Assembly (NCBI RefSeq): GCF_034259325.1
Contig: NZ_JAXIVS010000007.1
Location: 434,001 to 498,000, forward strand
Direction: 5' to 3'
Source: Hyalangium ruber
Lineage (GTDB): Bacteria > Myxococcota > Myxococcia > Myxococcales > Myxococcaceae
DNA length: 64,000 nucleotides
Positions 1 through 9,488 of this stretch are shown here, piece by piece. Position 1 is the stretch's first letter, and every line of letters starts with the position of its first letter. The position numbers were made by a program, and so were the translations under genes. The notes under the pieces were generated by a model, which ran no database searches, was not told the origin of the DNA, and saw only the letters and a program-made list of their open reading frames with translations.

Positions 1-2
1 CC

Positions 3-3000
3 TTCCCTTCCACCCTGGCCTTCAACATCTCACCGGAGTTCGGCCTGGACCTGCCGGTGCTCAATCCGGGCGCGGGCACGCAGCGCGAGCCCGCCGTGGC
101 CTCCAACGGCACGGACTACCTCGTGGTCTGGACGGACACTCGAAACGAGGAAGGCACCTCGGACCTCTACGCTACCCGCGTGAGCGCGTCCGGCGACGTC
201 CTCGACCCCTTGGGCATCGACCTCACCCCCACGACCAACGCGCAGAGCAACGCGGCCGTGGTCTTCGATGGGACGAACTACTTCGTTGTCTGGCAGGACG
301 GCCGGCGCGGCAGTGGGACGGATATCTACGGGGCACGCGTCAGCCCGAGCGGCGTGGTGCTGGACCCGAGCGGCCTGGCCATCTCCACCTCCGGGACCCT
401 CAACCACTTCAAGCGGCAGCCGAAGCTCCTGTTCGACGGGACGAACCACCTGGTCGTCTGGCAGGAGCAGCTCGGGTTCACCACCCCGTTCGATCTCTAT
501 GGCCAGCGGGTGAGCAGGACGGGAGCCCTGGTGGGCTCCCGCATCACCGTCTGCAACACCACGTCGAACCAGAGCAACGCCGCGCTGGGTTTCGACGGGA
601 CGAACTACCTGGTCGTCTGGCAGGACGACCGCGCGGGGAACGACGATCTCTACGGCACGCGGATCTCGACCCTGGGCACGGTGCTCGATCCCCCCTCGGG
701 CCTGGCGCTGATCACGACGAGCACGGCGCAGGGCAACCCGACGGTGGCGTTCAATGGATTGAGCTACTTCATCGCCTGGAACGAGTTCTCCACCCAGGGC
801 GACATCTTCGGGGCTCGCATCACGACGAGCGGGAGCGTGCTGGATCCGTCAGGGCTCGCGCTGATCCAGGCGACGGCCAATCAGACCCACCCGAAGCTCC
901 TGCGCCGCGGCAACGAGTACCTGCTGACGTGGCAGGACTTCCGCTTGGGGCAGTGGGACATCTATGCCGCTCGGGTGAACTTCACCGGCGCCAGTATCGA
1001 CGGTCAGGGGTTCCCCATCTACACGGGGGCCGGCAACCAGACTGGCCCCGTGACCGCCGCCAACAGCACCGGCTCTCTCATCGCGTGGACGGACGCACAG
1101 GCCTTGGACATCCGCGGGGCCCGGTTGAACTCCACGCGCACCGTGCTCGATCCCTCGGGCCTGACGATCAGCACCGCGCCCAACAGCCAGGTGGCTCCGG
1201 CCATGGCCTTCGATGGGACGAACTACCTCGTCACCTGGCATGACAACCGCGATGGGGAGTTCAACCTCTACGGCGTGCGGGTGAGCAGCGACGGCACCGT
1301 GTTGGACCCCTCGGGTTTCGTCATCTCCAACGCCCTCAGCCATCAGCGCTACCCGGCGGTGTCCTTCGACGGGACGAACTACCTCGTCGTCTGGGAGGAC
1401 TCGCGCGCGTCCCCTCTCGACATCTACGGAGCCCGGGTGAGCCCCGCGGGGACGGTGTTGGATCCCAACGGGTTCCTCATCTTCGATGGGGCCAATTGGC
1501 AGGAGCAGCCTGCGGTGGCATTCGATGGCACGAACCACCTGGTCGTCTGGGAGAGCGTCTCCGGCTCCATCGTGGTGATCCGCGCCACACGGATCAGCCC
1601 AGCGGGCGTCGTGCTCGATCCGACTGGCATCACGCTCGGCACGAGCCCCCAGAGTCGTTACGATCCCAAGCTCGCCTTCGATGGGACGAACTACCTCGTC
1701 GTTTGGAGCGACTACCGGGACGCGCCCTACTTCGACATCTACGGCACACGGGTAAGCCCGGCGGGCGCGGTGCTCGATCCGACGGGAATCCTGTTCGCGG
1801 GAGGAACCGATAGCCAGCGCAACCCCGCCCTCGCTTTCGATGGGACCCACTACCTGGTGGTCTGGGGAGACCATCGGGGCTGGAACCTCTTTGCCCAGCG
1901 CTTCACTCCAGCGGGTACTTCGCCCGACGCGGCGCCCATTCCCCTCTCGCAGGCCGCGCAGACCCAGTACTACCCCTCGGTCACGTATGACGGGACGGAG
2001 TTCGTCATTGCCTGGCAGGACAATCGGAGCGACGCTGGCTATGACATCTACGGGGGCCGCATCACTCGCGAGGGTGTGCCGCGAGATAGTGACGGGTTCA
2101 TCCTCTCCGCGACCCCCACCGCCGAAGTCAGCCCTGCCCTGGCCTCGAGCGGAGGGGGCAACAGCCTCGTGGTGTACCAGTCCCGAGATCTGTCCCTGGG
2201 CCGCAACGTGCAGCGGTTGAGGGCGCGGCGAATCACCCAGACCAACACACCGCCCATGGCGAACCCGGGGAGCGTAACCACGGGGGAGGATGTGCCTGCC
2301 TCCGTGGTGCTCTCCGGGAGTGACCCGGAGGGGGACGCGCTGACCTATACGCTTGTCTCCGCGCCCGCGCATGGCACGCTGACGGGCACGGCGCCGAGCC
2401 TCACGTACACGCCCGCGCCGGACTACCACGGGCCTGACAGCTTCACCTTCACCGTCTCCGACAGCCTGGGCACCTCGGCTCCGGCCACGGTGTCCCTCAC
2501 CATCACTCCCGTGAACGATGCGCCAGGCGCGGCCTCCCTGAGCCTCGTGACGCCGGAAGACACGGGGAAGGAGCTCACGCTCACCGGCTCGGACTTGGAC
2601 GGAGACCCCCTGAGCTTCACCGTGGCGTCTGCTCCCAGCCATGGAACACTGACGGGCACGGCGCCGAACCTCACGTACACGCCCGCGCCGGACTACCACG
2701 GGCCTGACAGCTTCACCTTCACCGTCTCCGACGGGCAGAGCACGTCCGCGCCCGCCACCGTCTCCATCGACGTGACGAGCGAAAACGATCAGCCCATCGC
2801 CCTGGCGCAGTCACGCGAGACGGACGAGGACGTCCCCCTCTCGCTCACGCTCACGGGCTCCGACGTGGACGGCGATCCGCTCACCTTCAGCATCACCACC
2901 ATGCCCGAGCACGGCACGCTGACGGGCACACCGCCGAACCTCACCTACGCACCTGCCTCCGACTATCACGGGCCCGACAGCTTCACCTTTGTCGCCTTCG

Positions 3001-5321
3001 ATGGGCAGGCCTTCTCGGTGCCAGCTACCGTGTCGATCTCCGTCGCCCCGCGCAACGATGTGCCGGAGGCCACGGCGCGCTCGGTCACCACGGAGGAGGA
3101 CACCTCCCTCCCAGTTGCCCTCTCGGGCTCCGATGTGGACGGGGACAGCCTGACCTTCGCCCTCGCCTCGCAGCCCACGCATGGCACGCTGAGCGGCACG
3201 GCGCCGAACCTCATCTACACGCCCGCCTCCGACTACCACGGGCCCGACAGCTTCACCTTCACCGTCTCCGACGGCCAGCTCACCTCGACTCCGGCCACCG
3301 TGGCGCTGACCGTCCTGTCTCGCAACGACTCACCGGTGGCCCGCGCGCGCTCCCAAACGACCGAGGAGGACACGCAGGTCCTCGTGTCACTCTCCGGAAC
3401 GGACGTCGACGGGGACACCCTCTCCTTCACGGTGGTGTCCGACCCGAGCCATGGCACGTTGACGGGCACGGCGCCGGACCTCACGTACACGCCCGCGCCG
3501 GGCTACCACGGGCCTGACCGCTTCACCTTCACCGTCTCCGACGGTCAGATCAGCTCCGCCCCCGCCACGGTCTCGCTCACCATCACCTCGGTGAGTGATC
3601 TGCCGGTCGCACACGCCCAGGACGCCACCACGAGCGAGGACACGGAGGTCTCCCTCACACTCACGGGCAGCGACGAGGACGGCACGAGCCTGTCCTTCCA
3701 AATTGCCTCGGAGCCCACCCACGGCACGCTCATCGGTGTGGCGCCGAGCCTCACGTACACGCCCGCGCCGGACTACCACGGGGCCGACAGCTTCACCTTC
3801 ACGGTCTCCGATGGCCAGGGCTCTTCCGCACCGGCCACGGTGTCGCTCACCGTCACTCCACTCAACGATGCGCCCGTGGCCGTGGCCCACTCGCTCACCA
3901 CGGAGGAGGACACGGCCACCGCCATCACCCTCGCGGGCTCGGACGTGGATGGCGACACCCTCTCCTTCGCCCTCGCCTCGCAGCCCGCCCACGGGACGCT
4001 GACGGGCACGGCACCGGACCTCACGTACACGCCCGCGCCGGACTACCACGGCTCCGACAGCTTCACCTTCACGGTCTCCGATGGCCAGGCCACCTCGGCT
4101 CCTGCCACCGTCTCCCTCACCGTGGTGTCTCGCAACGACGCGCCGGTCAGCGAGCCGCAGGCGCTCACCGTTCCTGCGGGCCATCCCACGCCCCTCTACC
4201 TGACGGGCAATGACGAGGACGGCGATCCGCTCACCTTCTCCATCGTGACGCCGCCCGAGACTGGCAGGCTCACCGGAACGCCTCCCGATGTGGTCTACAC
4301 CGCGCCCGCCAACTTCCTGGGCACCACGCGCTTCACCTTCTCGGTCAGCGACGGCTCGGAGTCCTCTCTGTCCGAGGTGCAGGTGACGGTGGTCAAGCGC
4401 TCCCTCACGGTGAGCGCGGCGGTGGACTCTCGCCGCCCGGCGGAAGGACAGCAGGTGCGCTTCTACGCCAACGCGGTGGATGAGGCCGGCGCCTCCATCT
4501 CGCTCGAGTGGAACTTCGGCGACGGTCAAACCTCCACGGAAGAGCTCCCGGTCCACGCCTTCACCGCCCCGGGCACCTATGACGTCCGGCTCAAGGCCAC
4601 CACCGCGACCGAGGAGGCCTCCACCACGCTCCGCATCCGGGTCAGGAGCGCCGACGCCATCCCCGTGGGCACGAGCGCCGCGCCTTCGTCTTCGCACGTC
4701 GGGGAAGAGGGCTCCTCGCTCTCCTTCCGTGTCGAAGCCCCGCAGCCGGCGCTCACCTACACCTGGGACTTCGGGGACGGCACGGCCAACACCACCGGCA
4801 CCACCGCGTCGCACACCTGGGCTGATGATGGGCGCTTCACCCTGAAGCTCACCGCCTCCGATACGCGTGGCCAGCACTGGGTCGCCACGCGCACCATCAC
4901 CATCCACAACGCGCCGCCCGTGCCACTACCTCAGGCCCGGGTGACTGCCCGCGTGGGCGAGCCCGTGTCCGTTCAACTTGCTGGCACGGATGCGGCGGGC
5001 GCCAGGGACCCACTCCAGTGGGAGCTGCTCGGTGGCGAAGGCATGCTGTCCTCGGACGGCATGTTCCGCTGGACACCGACCCAGCCAGGGCTGGCCACCG
5101 TCGTCACCACGGTCATGGATGACGATGGGGGCGAGGCCCCGCTCGTGTTCCAGGTCTCCTCGGATGCCAGCGCCGAGCCCGAAGAGCCCGAGCCCGAAGA
5201 GCCCGAACCCGAGCCCTCGACGGGGTGCGGCTGCGGCACGACGTCCGGGAGCGCTTCCAACGCCCTGGGGCTGGGGTTGCTGCTGGCGCTCCTGACCTTC
5301 TCGCGTCGGCTCCTCGGCTGA
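3..5321 (+). CDS. Giant repeat surface protein with MYXO-CTERM tail (5' end outside the window)
   Basis: The frame is open to the window edge, so the true start lies upstream; the first in-window GTG is at 57. From there: about 14 repeats of a DGTNYLVVW-type motif (to about nt 2240), probably a beta-propeller; eight cadherin/Big-like repeats each ending in a YHGPDSFTF-type motif (about 2250-4390); two PKD domains containing NFGDG and DFGDG (about 4390-4915); a further Ig-like region; a Pro/Glu hinge; and a tail of GCGCG, hydrophobic stretch and RR. That tail is the myxobacterial MYXO-CTERM sorting pattern, so the protein is probably exported and surface-anchored or released. No catalytic domain is visible. 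An adhesin or matrix role is inference. Confidence 0.85.
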   Translation, partial: FPSTLAFNISPEFGLDLPVLNPGAGTQREPAVASNGTDYLVVWTDTRNEEGTSDLYATRVSASGDVLDPLGIDLTPTTNAQSNAAVVFDGTNYFVVWQDGRRGSGTDIYGARVSPSGVVLDPSGLAISTSGTLNHFKRQPKLLFDGTNHLVVWQEQLGFTTPFDLYGQRVSRTGALVGSRITVCNTTSNQSNAALGFDGTNYLVVWQDDRAGNDDLYGTRISTLGTVLDPPSGLALITTSTAQGNPTVAFNGLSYFIAWNEFSTQGDIFGARITTSGSVLDPSGLALIQATANQTHPKLLRRGNEYLLTWQDFRLGQWDIYAARVNFTGASIDGQGFPIYTGAGNQTGPVTAANSTGSLIAWTDAQALDIRGARLNSTRTVLDPSGLTISTAPNSQVAPAMAFDGTNYLVTWHDNRDGEFNLYGVRVSSDGTVLDPSGFVISNALSHQRYPAVSFDGTNYLVVWEDSRASPLDIYGARVSPAGTVLDPNGFLIFDGANWQEQPAVAFDGTNHLVVWESVSGSIVVIRATRISPAGVVLDPTGITLGTSPQSRYDPKLAFDGTNYLVVWSDYRDAPYFDIYGTRVSPAGAVLDPTGILFAGGTDSQRNPALAFDGTHYLVVWGDHRGWNLFAQRFTPAGTSPDAAPIPLSQAAQTQYYPSVTYDGTEFVIAWQDNRSDAGYDIYGGRITREGVPRDSDGFILSATPTAEVSPALASSGGGNSLVVYQSRDLSLGRNVQRLRARRITQTNTPPMANPGSVTTGEDVPASVVLSGSDPEGDALTYTLVSAPAHGTLTGTAPSLTYTPAPDYHGPDSFTFTVSDSLGTSAPATVSLTITPVNDAPGAASLSLVTPEDTGKELTLTGSDLDGDPLSFTVASAPSHGTLTGTAPNLTYTPAPDYHGPDSFTFTVSDGQSTSAPATVSIDVTSENDQPIALAQSRETDEDVPLSLTLTGSDVDGDPLTFSITTMPEHGTLTGTPPNLTYAPASDYHGPDSFTFVAFDGQAFSVPATVSISVAPRNDVPEATARSVTTEEDTSLPVALSGSDVDGDSLTFALASQPTHGTLSGTAPNLIYTPASDYHGPDSFTFTVSDGQLTSTPATVALTVLSRNDSPVARARSQTTEEDTQVLVSLSGTDVDGDTLSFTVVSDPSHGTLTGTAPDLTYTPAPGYHGPDRFTFTVSDGQISSAPATVSLTITSVSDLPVAHAQDATTSEDTEVSLTLTGSDEDGTSLSFQIASEPTHGTLIGVAPSLTYTPAPDYHGADSFTFTVSDGQGSSAPATVSLTVTPLNDAPVAVAHSLTTEEDTATAITLAGSDVDGDTLSFALASQPAHGTLTGTAPDLTYTPAPDYHGSDSFTFTVSDGQATSAPATVSLTVVSRNDAPVSEPQALTVPAGHPTPLYLTGNDEDGDPLTFSIVTPPETGRLTGTPPDVVYTAPANFLGTTRFTFSVSDGSESSLSEVQVTVVKRSLTVSAAVDSRRPAEGQQVRFYANAVDEAGASISLEWNFGDGQTSTEELPVHAFTAPGTYDVRLKATTATEEASTTLRIRVRSADAIPVGTSAAPSSSHVGEEGSSLSFRVEAPQPALTYTWDFGDGTANTTGTTASHTWADDGRFTLKLTASDTRGQHWVATRTITIHNAPPVPLPQARVTARVGEPVSVQLAGTDAAGARDPLQWELLGGEGMLSSDGMFRWTPTQPGLATVVTTVMDDDGGEAPLVFQVSSDASAEPEEPEPEEPEPEPSTGCGCGTTSGSASNALGLGLLLALLTFSRRLLG

Positions 5322-5329
5322 GAGGCCCG

Positions 5330-5448
5330 TCCTGACTGGTCAGGAGTCCCTGAAGGGGTCCATGCCTGACCAGTCAGGCATCCCCAAAGGGGTCCATGCC
5401 TGACCAGTCAGGCATCCCCAAAGGGGTCCATGCCTGACCGGTCAGGCA
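5330..5448. repeat. 34-bp tandem palindromic repeat array
   Basis: Four palindromes of the type CCTGAC-N2-GTCAGG start at 5330, 5363, 5397 and 5431, a 33-34 bp period. They are joined by near-identical linkers containing AAAGGGGTCCA or a variant. A fifth isolated palindrome is at 5509-5524. The array lies between two convergent genes. Because the linkers are themselves repeated, this is not a CRISPR. It could act as a bidirectional terminator, a REP-like element or a protein-binding array. The rest of 5322-5661 shows nothing coding. Confidence 0.8.
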
Positions 5449-5562
5449 TCCCTGAAGCGCCAGATTCCAGCCCAACAGAAATAATGAACGGCTAAGGAGG
5501 GGGTCGGGTCCTGACCGGTCAGGAGTCAGCGAAGGGAAACCACTCCGGAGGCGCTTTCGCCA

Positions 5563-5590
5563 AACCTGTCTGGTTGTCTGACAGGTTTTC
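5563..5590. terminator. Hairpin between convergent genes
   Basis: An 8-bp perfect stem (AACCTGTC with GACAGGTT), 9-nt loop and a short T run sits between the convergent ends of the repeat protein and the zinc-ribbon gene. It is probably a weak terminator for the + strand. Confidence 0.45.
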
Positions 5591-5661
5591 CTGGCACCCG
5601 TCGCAGGCAGGCCCTCCCACCCGGGTCGGGCGTTCTTCCCGGCACCGAGGCCAATCCCTGG

Positions 5662-6324
5662 TCAGGGCTTCTTGGGACGACCAAAGAGAAGACCGCGCAG
5701 GCCGAGCTCCTCGCCGCCTTCGTCCCCCTCGGCACGCGCCTTCATGCAGGCACGGCAGGCCAGCCCATCCCGCAGCGCCTGCCCCTGGCGCAGCGGCTTG
5801 CGCTTGCCACACACCACGCACGCGAAGGTGCCCGAGGTGTCCTCGGGAGGAACCTCTTCCTCGGCGCTCAGCGCGATCACCTCGGGTTCCTTGGGAGCCT
5901 CGGGAGCCCGAGCGACCGGCACCGGGGGAGGCGCGGCACGGGGGGCGGGACGCTGAACCGCCATGGGCTGCGCGGGCCCGGAGCGCCGAGAAGTTCCGCC
6001 CTGCGACCGGACACCGATCTGCGCCAGTTCATCCTTGTCGAGGAACATGCCCCGGCACGCCGAGCACACCTCGACGGCGATGCCCGCGGGCAGCTGCGCG
6101 GGAGTCATGAGGATCCGGCACAGCACACAGCGCCGGTGCGTCATGCCCCCCACGAGCTCGTACTGGGCAGGAGGACCGAACGCGTCCTGGATCCGCCCCC
6201 GCTCCCCCCAGAAACCACCGCAGGAGGTACACCGCTCCAACTCCACCTCGGCACCGGAGGGTGCCTTCACGAGGAAGTCCTGAAGCGGCTGAGCGCAATG
6301 AGGGCAGGAGCGCTGGGAGCTCAT
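5662..6324 (-). CDS. Multi-zinc-ribbon (zf-TFIIB-like) protein
   Basis: 220 residues from an ATG at 6324 (MSSQRSCPHC). The frame stays open further upstream but there overlaps the SDR gene, so this internal ATG is preferred. Two zf-TFIIB-type ribbons come first, each with paired CxxC: CPHC with CTSCGGFW, then CVLC with CSACRGMFLDKDEL. A Pro/Ala-rich linker follows, then a third CxxC pair (CVVC, CRAC). Proteins of this sort are common and uncharacterised in myxobacteria; a nucleic-acid or protein binding role is only a guess. The start lies 11 bp from the SDR stop on the same strand, so the two may be co-transcribed. Confidence 0.75.
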   Translation of the reverse strand: MSSQRSCPHCAQPLQDFLVKAPSGAEVELERCTSCGGFWGERGRIQDAFGPPAQYELVGGMTHRRCVLCRILMTPAQLPAGIAVEVCSACRGMFLDKDELAQIGVRSQGGTSRRSGPAQPMAVQRPAPRAAPPPVPVARAPEAPKEPEVIALSAEEEVPPEDTSGTFACVVCGKRKPLRQGQALRDGLACRACMKARAEGDEGGEELGLRGLLFGRPKKP

Positions 6325-6335
6325 GAGCGTGCAGT

Positions 6336-7115
6336 CTACATCGCGGCGGACAGCCCCCCATCCACGGGGATGGCCGCGCCGGTGAGATAGGACGCGCGCG
6401 CCGAGACGAGGAAGGCGACCAGATCCGCGAACTCCTCGGCCCGACCGATGCGCCCCAGGGGAACCCCCGCCTCGCGGCTCTTCTCGGCGTACAGCACCTC
6501 GGGCGGCTTGCCGGAGGCCTCGGCGCGGCGGGCCCACTGGCCGCTCTCGATCATGCCCACCATCACGGCGTTGACGCGGATCCCCTCGGGCCCCAGCTCC
6601 TTGGAGAGGACCTTGGTCAGCGCCAGCCCCGCGGCCCGGGACACGGACGAGGGCATCGTGTTCTTCCCCGGCTCCTTGGCCTTGATGGACAGCACGTTGA
6701 CGACAGCCCCACCTCCAGCCGCGCGCAGGTGGGGCACCGCCAGCCGCACCGCGCGCATCGCGCCGAACAGCTTGAGCTGCAGATCCTCCTCCATCTCCGC
6801 GTCGGTGAGCGCGGCGAAGGACTTCGCCGAGGCCGTACCCGCGTTGTTCACCAACGCGTCCACCCTGCCCCACCGCTCGTGCGCGGCACCTACGAAGCGC
6901 GCCACGTCCTCCGCCCGGGACACATCGGCGGGCACGGCGAGCACCTCTCCGCCCTGGGCGCGCAGGGTGGCGGCGGTGGCCTCCAGCCGCTGCGCGTTCC
7001 GGGCACACAGCGCCACGCGTGCCCCCTCCCACACCAGCCGGTGGCACACCGCGGCCCCCAGCCCCTCCGAGCCGCCAGTCACCAGCACCACCTTGCCGGA
7101 AAGCTCCAGGTCCAT
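6336..7115 (-). CDS. SDR-family oxidoreductase with altered catalytic residues
   Basis: 259 residues with a classical Rossmann start (TGGSEGLG near residue 14), the NNAG motif and the C-terminal VDGG signature, which places it in the short-chain dehydrogenase/reductase family using NAD(P)H. The usual YxxxK is not found: in the expected place the sequence reads PSSVSRAAG, giving Ser for Tyr and Arg for Lys. The catalytic Ser (VLS) upstream appears kept. It may therefore use another proton donor or be a non-classical SDR. The substrate is unknown. The ATG lies close behind the adenosine deaminase stop, on the same strand. Confidence 0.8.
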   Translation of the reverse strand: MDLELSGKVVLVTGGSEGLGAAVCHRLVWEGARVALCARNAQRLEATAATLRAQGGEVLAVPADVSRAEDVARFVGAAHERWGRVDALVNNAGTASAKSFAALTDAEMEEDLQLKLFGAMRAVRLAVPHLRAAGGGAVVNVLSIKAKEPGKNTMPSSVSRAAGLALTKVLSKELGPEGIRVNAVMVGMIESGQWARRAEASGKPPEVLYAEKSREAGVPLGRIGRAEEFADLVAFLVSARASYLTGAAIPVDGGLSAAM

Positions 7116-7152
7116 GCGCGCGCGAGCCCTTCCTTTATATGCGGGTGCGGCC

Positions 7153-8331
7153 TCAGGCCGGCTGCTTCACCGGCGTGGGCCGCTTCTCGGCCGAGGGCCG
7201 CTTCTCGAACGCGGCCAGCGTGGTGGCGATCTCCTGGTTCACCGCGCGCAGCATGTCCTGCTTCTCACGGAACGGCAGGAAGGCGCTCTTGAAGCCGGAG
7301 ACGATGATGGTGGTGAGGTCCTCCAGCTCCAGCCCCAGGTTCTTGTGCGCCAGCCACAGCTCCTTGGTCACCGTGGTGTCGGTGATGAGCCGGTTGTCGG
7401 TGTTGATCGTCACCCGCAGGCCGTAGTCGAAGTAGAACTTCAGCGGGTGTGCCTGCAGGCTCGGCACCGCGCCCGTCTGCACGTTGGAGGTGGGGCACAC
7501 CTCCAGCGGGATGCGGTGGTCGTTCACGTAGTTGAGCAGGTCCCCGTCCTCGCGCAGCCGCGTGCCGTGGCCGATGCGATGCGCGCCCAGGTAGTGGATG
7601 GCCTGGCCGATGGACTCGGGGCCGAACGCCTCGCCCGCGTGCGCGGTGCAGTTGACGTTGTTCTTGAGGATGAGCTGGAAGGCGTCCTTGTGGTCCTTGG
7701 CGGGGAAGCTCGCCTCGGCGCCGGCCAGGTCGAACCCGATGACGCCCCGGTTCTTGTAGGCCACGCTCAGTTCGGCCAGCCGGATGGAGGTCTGCGGGTT
7801 GATATGGCGGATGCCGCAGACGATGACGCCGCACTTGATGCCCGTCTCGCGCTTGGCGGCGCGCAGGCCCTCGAGCACCGAGTCGATGACGGTGGTCATC
7901 TTCAGGCCCTTCTGCAGGTGCAGCGCGGGCGAGTAGCGCACCTCCAGGTAGCGCACGTTCTCGGCGGCGGCGTCCACCGCCAGCTCATAGGCGGCGCGGT
8001 AGAGCGCATCGGCCGTCTGCAGCACCGACAGGGTGACGTCGAACGCCACCAGATACTCCTCGAGGTTCTTGCACACCTGGCCCATGTGGATGGCCTGGGC
8101 CAGCCCATCCACGGTGTCCGCGGGCAGCTTCACCTTCTGCTGCTCGGCCAGCTCGAGAATGGTCTTCAGCCGCATCGAGCCATCGAGGTGGCAGTGCAGG
8201 TCCGTCTTCGGGAGCGCGTGGAGCAGCTCCTCCGTCACATCGATGGCGGGAGGTGGGGAGATGTCGGTACGACGGGCGGAGGAGGGAATGCCGGTCGCGT
8301 TGGGGAGCTCATCATCGCGAATGGAGGCCAT
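7153..8331 (-). CDS. add: Adenosine deaminase
   Basis: 392 residues from the ATG at 8331, preceded by AAGGA. It hydrolyses adenosine (or a related purine) to inosine and ammonia in purine salvage. Metal and catalytic motifs are all visible: HCHLDG (H46, H48), the DLAGAE segment, HAGE, HRIGHG and the C-terminal NTDNR aspartate. Length and motif order fit the add family; 6-aminodeoxyfutalosine deaminase or adenine deaminase are close relatives that motif reading alone cannot exclude. Divergent from the lipoprotein gene at 8391 with a 59-bp shared upstream region. Confidence 0.85.
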   Translation of the reverse strand: MASIRDDELPNATGIPSSARRTDISPPPAIDVTEELLHALPKTDLHCHLDGSMRLKTILELAEQQKVKLPADTVDGLAQAIHMGQVCKNLEEYLVAFDVTLSVLQTADALYRAAYELAVDAAAENVRYLEVRYSPALHLQKGLKMTTVIDSVLEGLRAAKRETGIKCGVIVCGIRHINPQTSIRLAELSVAYKNRGVIGFDLAGAEASFPAKDHKDAFQLILKNNVNCTAHAGEAFGPESIGQAIHYLGAHRIGHGTRLREDGDLLNYVNDHRIPLEVCPTSNVQTGAVPSLQAHPLKFYFDYGLRVTINTDNRLITDTTVTKELWLAHKNLGLELEDLTTIIVSGFKSAFLPFREKQDMLRAVNQEIATTLAAFEKRPSAEKRPTPVKQPA

Positions 8332-8390
8332 GGTGCAGGTTCCTTGCTTGCCAACCGTGGTGCGGGTCGGAAGATGCGTACCCTCAAACC

Positions 8391-9464
8391 ATGCTGCCGC
8401 GCGCCTGTCCATGCACCGTCATCCTGCTCGTGCTCCTGGTGACAGGTGTGTCCGGGTGCCAGAAGCCGGCGGAACGGGTGTTCGAGTTTTCCACGGATGC
8501 CTCCTCGCGCGCGGGGATGGTGGCGCTGGAGGACAGCGTGGTGCTGGGCAACGAGGTGGGGGCGGTGGTGCGCCTGGATCGGCGCGGGGAGCCCGTCTGG
8601 CGGGTGAAGTTCGCCCAGGAGGTGGCGGCCCGGCCCACGGTGTCCGGTAACAGCGTCATCGTCGGCACGGTCGGCGGAGAGCTGGCCAGCCTGGGGCTGG
8701 CGGACTCGACGGAGCGCTGGCGCGTCACCGGGGAGCCGCCGGTGCTCACCCCCCTCGTCTCGGACACCACCTCCGTCTACGTGCTGGGCCCGGATGGCGC
8801 CGTGCGCGCGCACGCGCTGGATACGGGGAAGCTGCGCTGGCGCCGACCGCCTCCGAAGGCGGAGGAGGCCCGCATCGACCCGACGCAGCGGCTCCCCACC
8901 CCCGTGCTCGGGGAGGGCGTACTGGTGGTGTCGCTCGGGGAGGCGGGGCTCATGGGGCTGTCCACGACGGACGGAGCCATCCGCTGGCGCCACCCCCTGC
9001 CCCAGCCGCTGGGCATGACGCGCGAGGGAGACACCCTGTACGCCTCCGCCCGTACCGGGAGGGTGATTGCTCTAGCGATCGCGGATGGCGTCCCCCGCTG
9101 GGAGCAGGCGCCAGCCACCGGGCTCACCAGCCCACCAACCTACGCGCTGGGAACCCTCTGGGTGGGCGCCGAGCCCCCGGAGCTGCTGGCCCTCTCCCCC
9201 TCGGATGGAAAGCGGCTCTCGGGCATCGCCCTGCCCGCGCCCCTGGTGACGCAGCTAGCGGTGTACGGGAACCTGTTGCTGGTGGCCACCAGCAGCCGGC
9301 AGGGCCAGCTCCTCGGCCTGCGGAGCCAGGGCGGCCCGCCCGTCTTCTCCCTGCGCACGGACACGCCGCTGCGCACGCCCCCCGTGGTGGTGGGCGATCA
9401 GCTCTTCGTGCTGGGCTTGGATGGGCGGGTGCTCTCCTGGAGCCTCCGCGTGCCGGACCCGTGA
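8391..9464 (+). CDS. PQQ-like beta-propeller lipoprotein (BamB-like)
   Basis: 357 residues. The ATG at 8391 begins a signal peptide ending in the lipobox VSGC (Cys23). The remainder is repeated blades containing G-x-hydrophobic-ALD..TGKLRWR and DGAIRWRHP-type motifs, typical of PQQ-like WD propellers such as the outer-membrane assembly lipoprotein BamB. It has fewer and more divergent blades than BamB, so a scaffold in the outer-membrane or periplasmic space is likely but the partner is not known. Confidence 0.75.
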   Translation: MLPRACPCTVILLVLLVTGVSGCQKPAERVFEFSTDASSRAGMVALEDSVVLGNEVGAVVRLDRRGEPVWRVKFAQEVAARPTVSGNSVIVGTVGGELASLGLADSTERWRVTGEPPVLTPLVSDTTSVYVLGPDGAVRAHALDTGKLRWRRPPPKAEEARIDPTQRLPTPVLGEGVLVVSLGEAGLMGLSTTDGAIRWRHPLPQPLGMTREGDTLYASARTGRVIALAIADGVPRWEQAPATGLTSPPTYALGTLWVGAEPPELLALSPSDGKRLSGIALPAPLVTQLAVYGNLLLVATSSRQGQLLGLRSQGGPPVFSLRTDTPLRTPPVVVGDQLFVLGLDGRVLSWSLRVPDP

Positions 9465-9488
9465 GACCACGGGCCCGGACACAGGGAC

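Noticed and set aside
5330-5448. CRISPR array
   Set aside because: The segments between the palindromes are themselves near-identical, so there are no unique spacers, and no cas genes are nearby.
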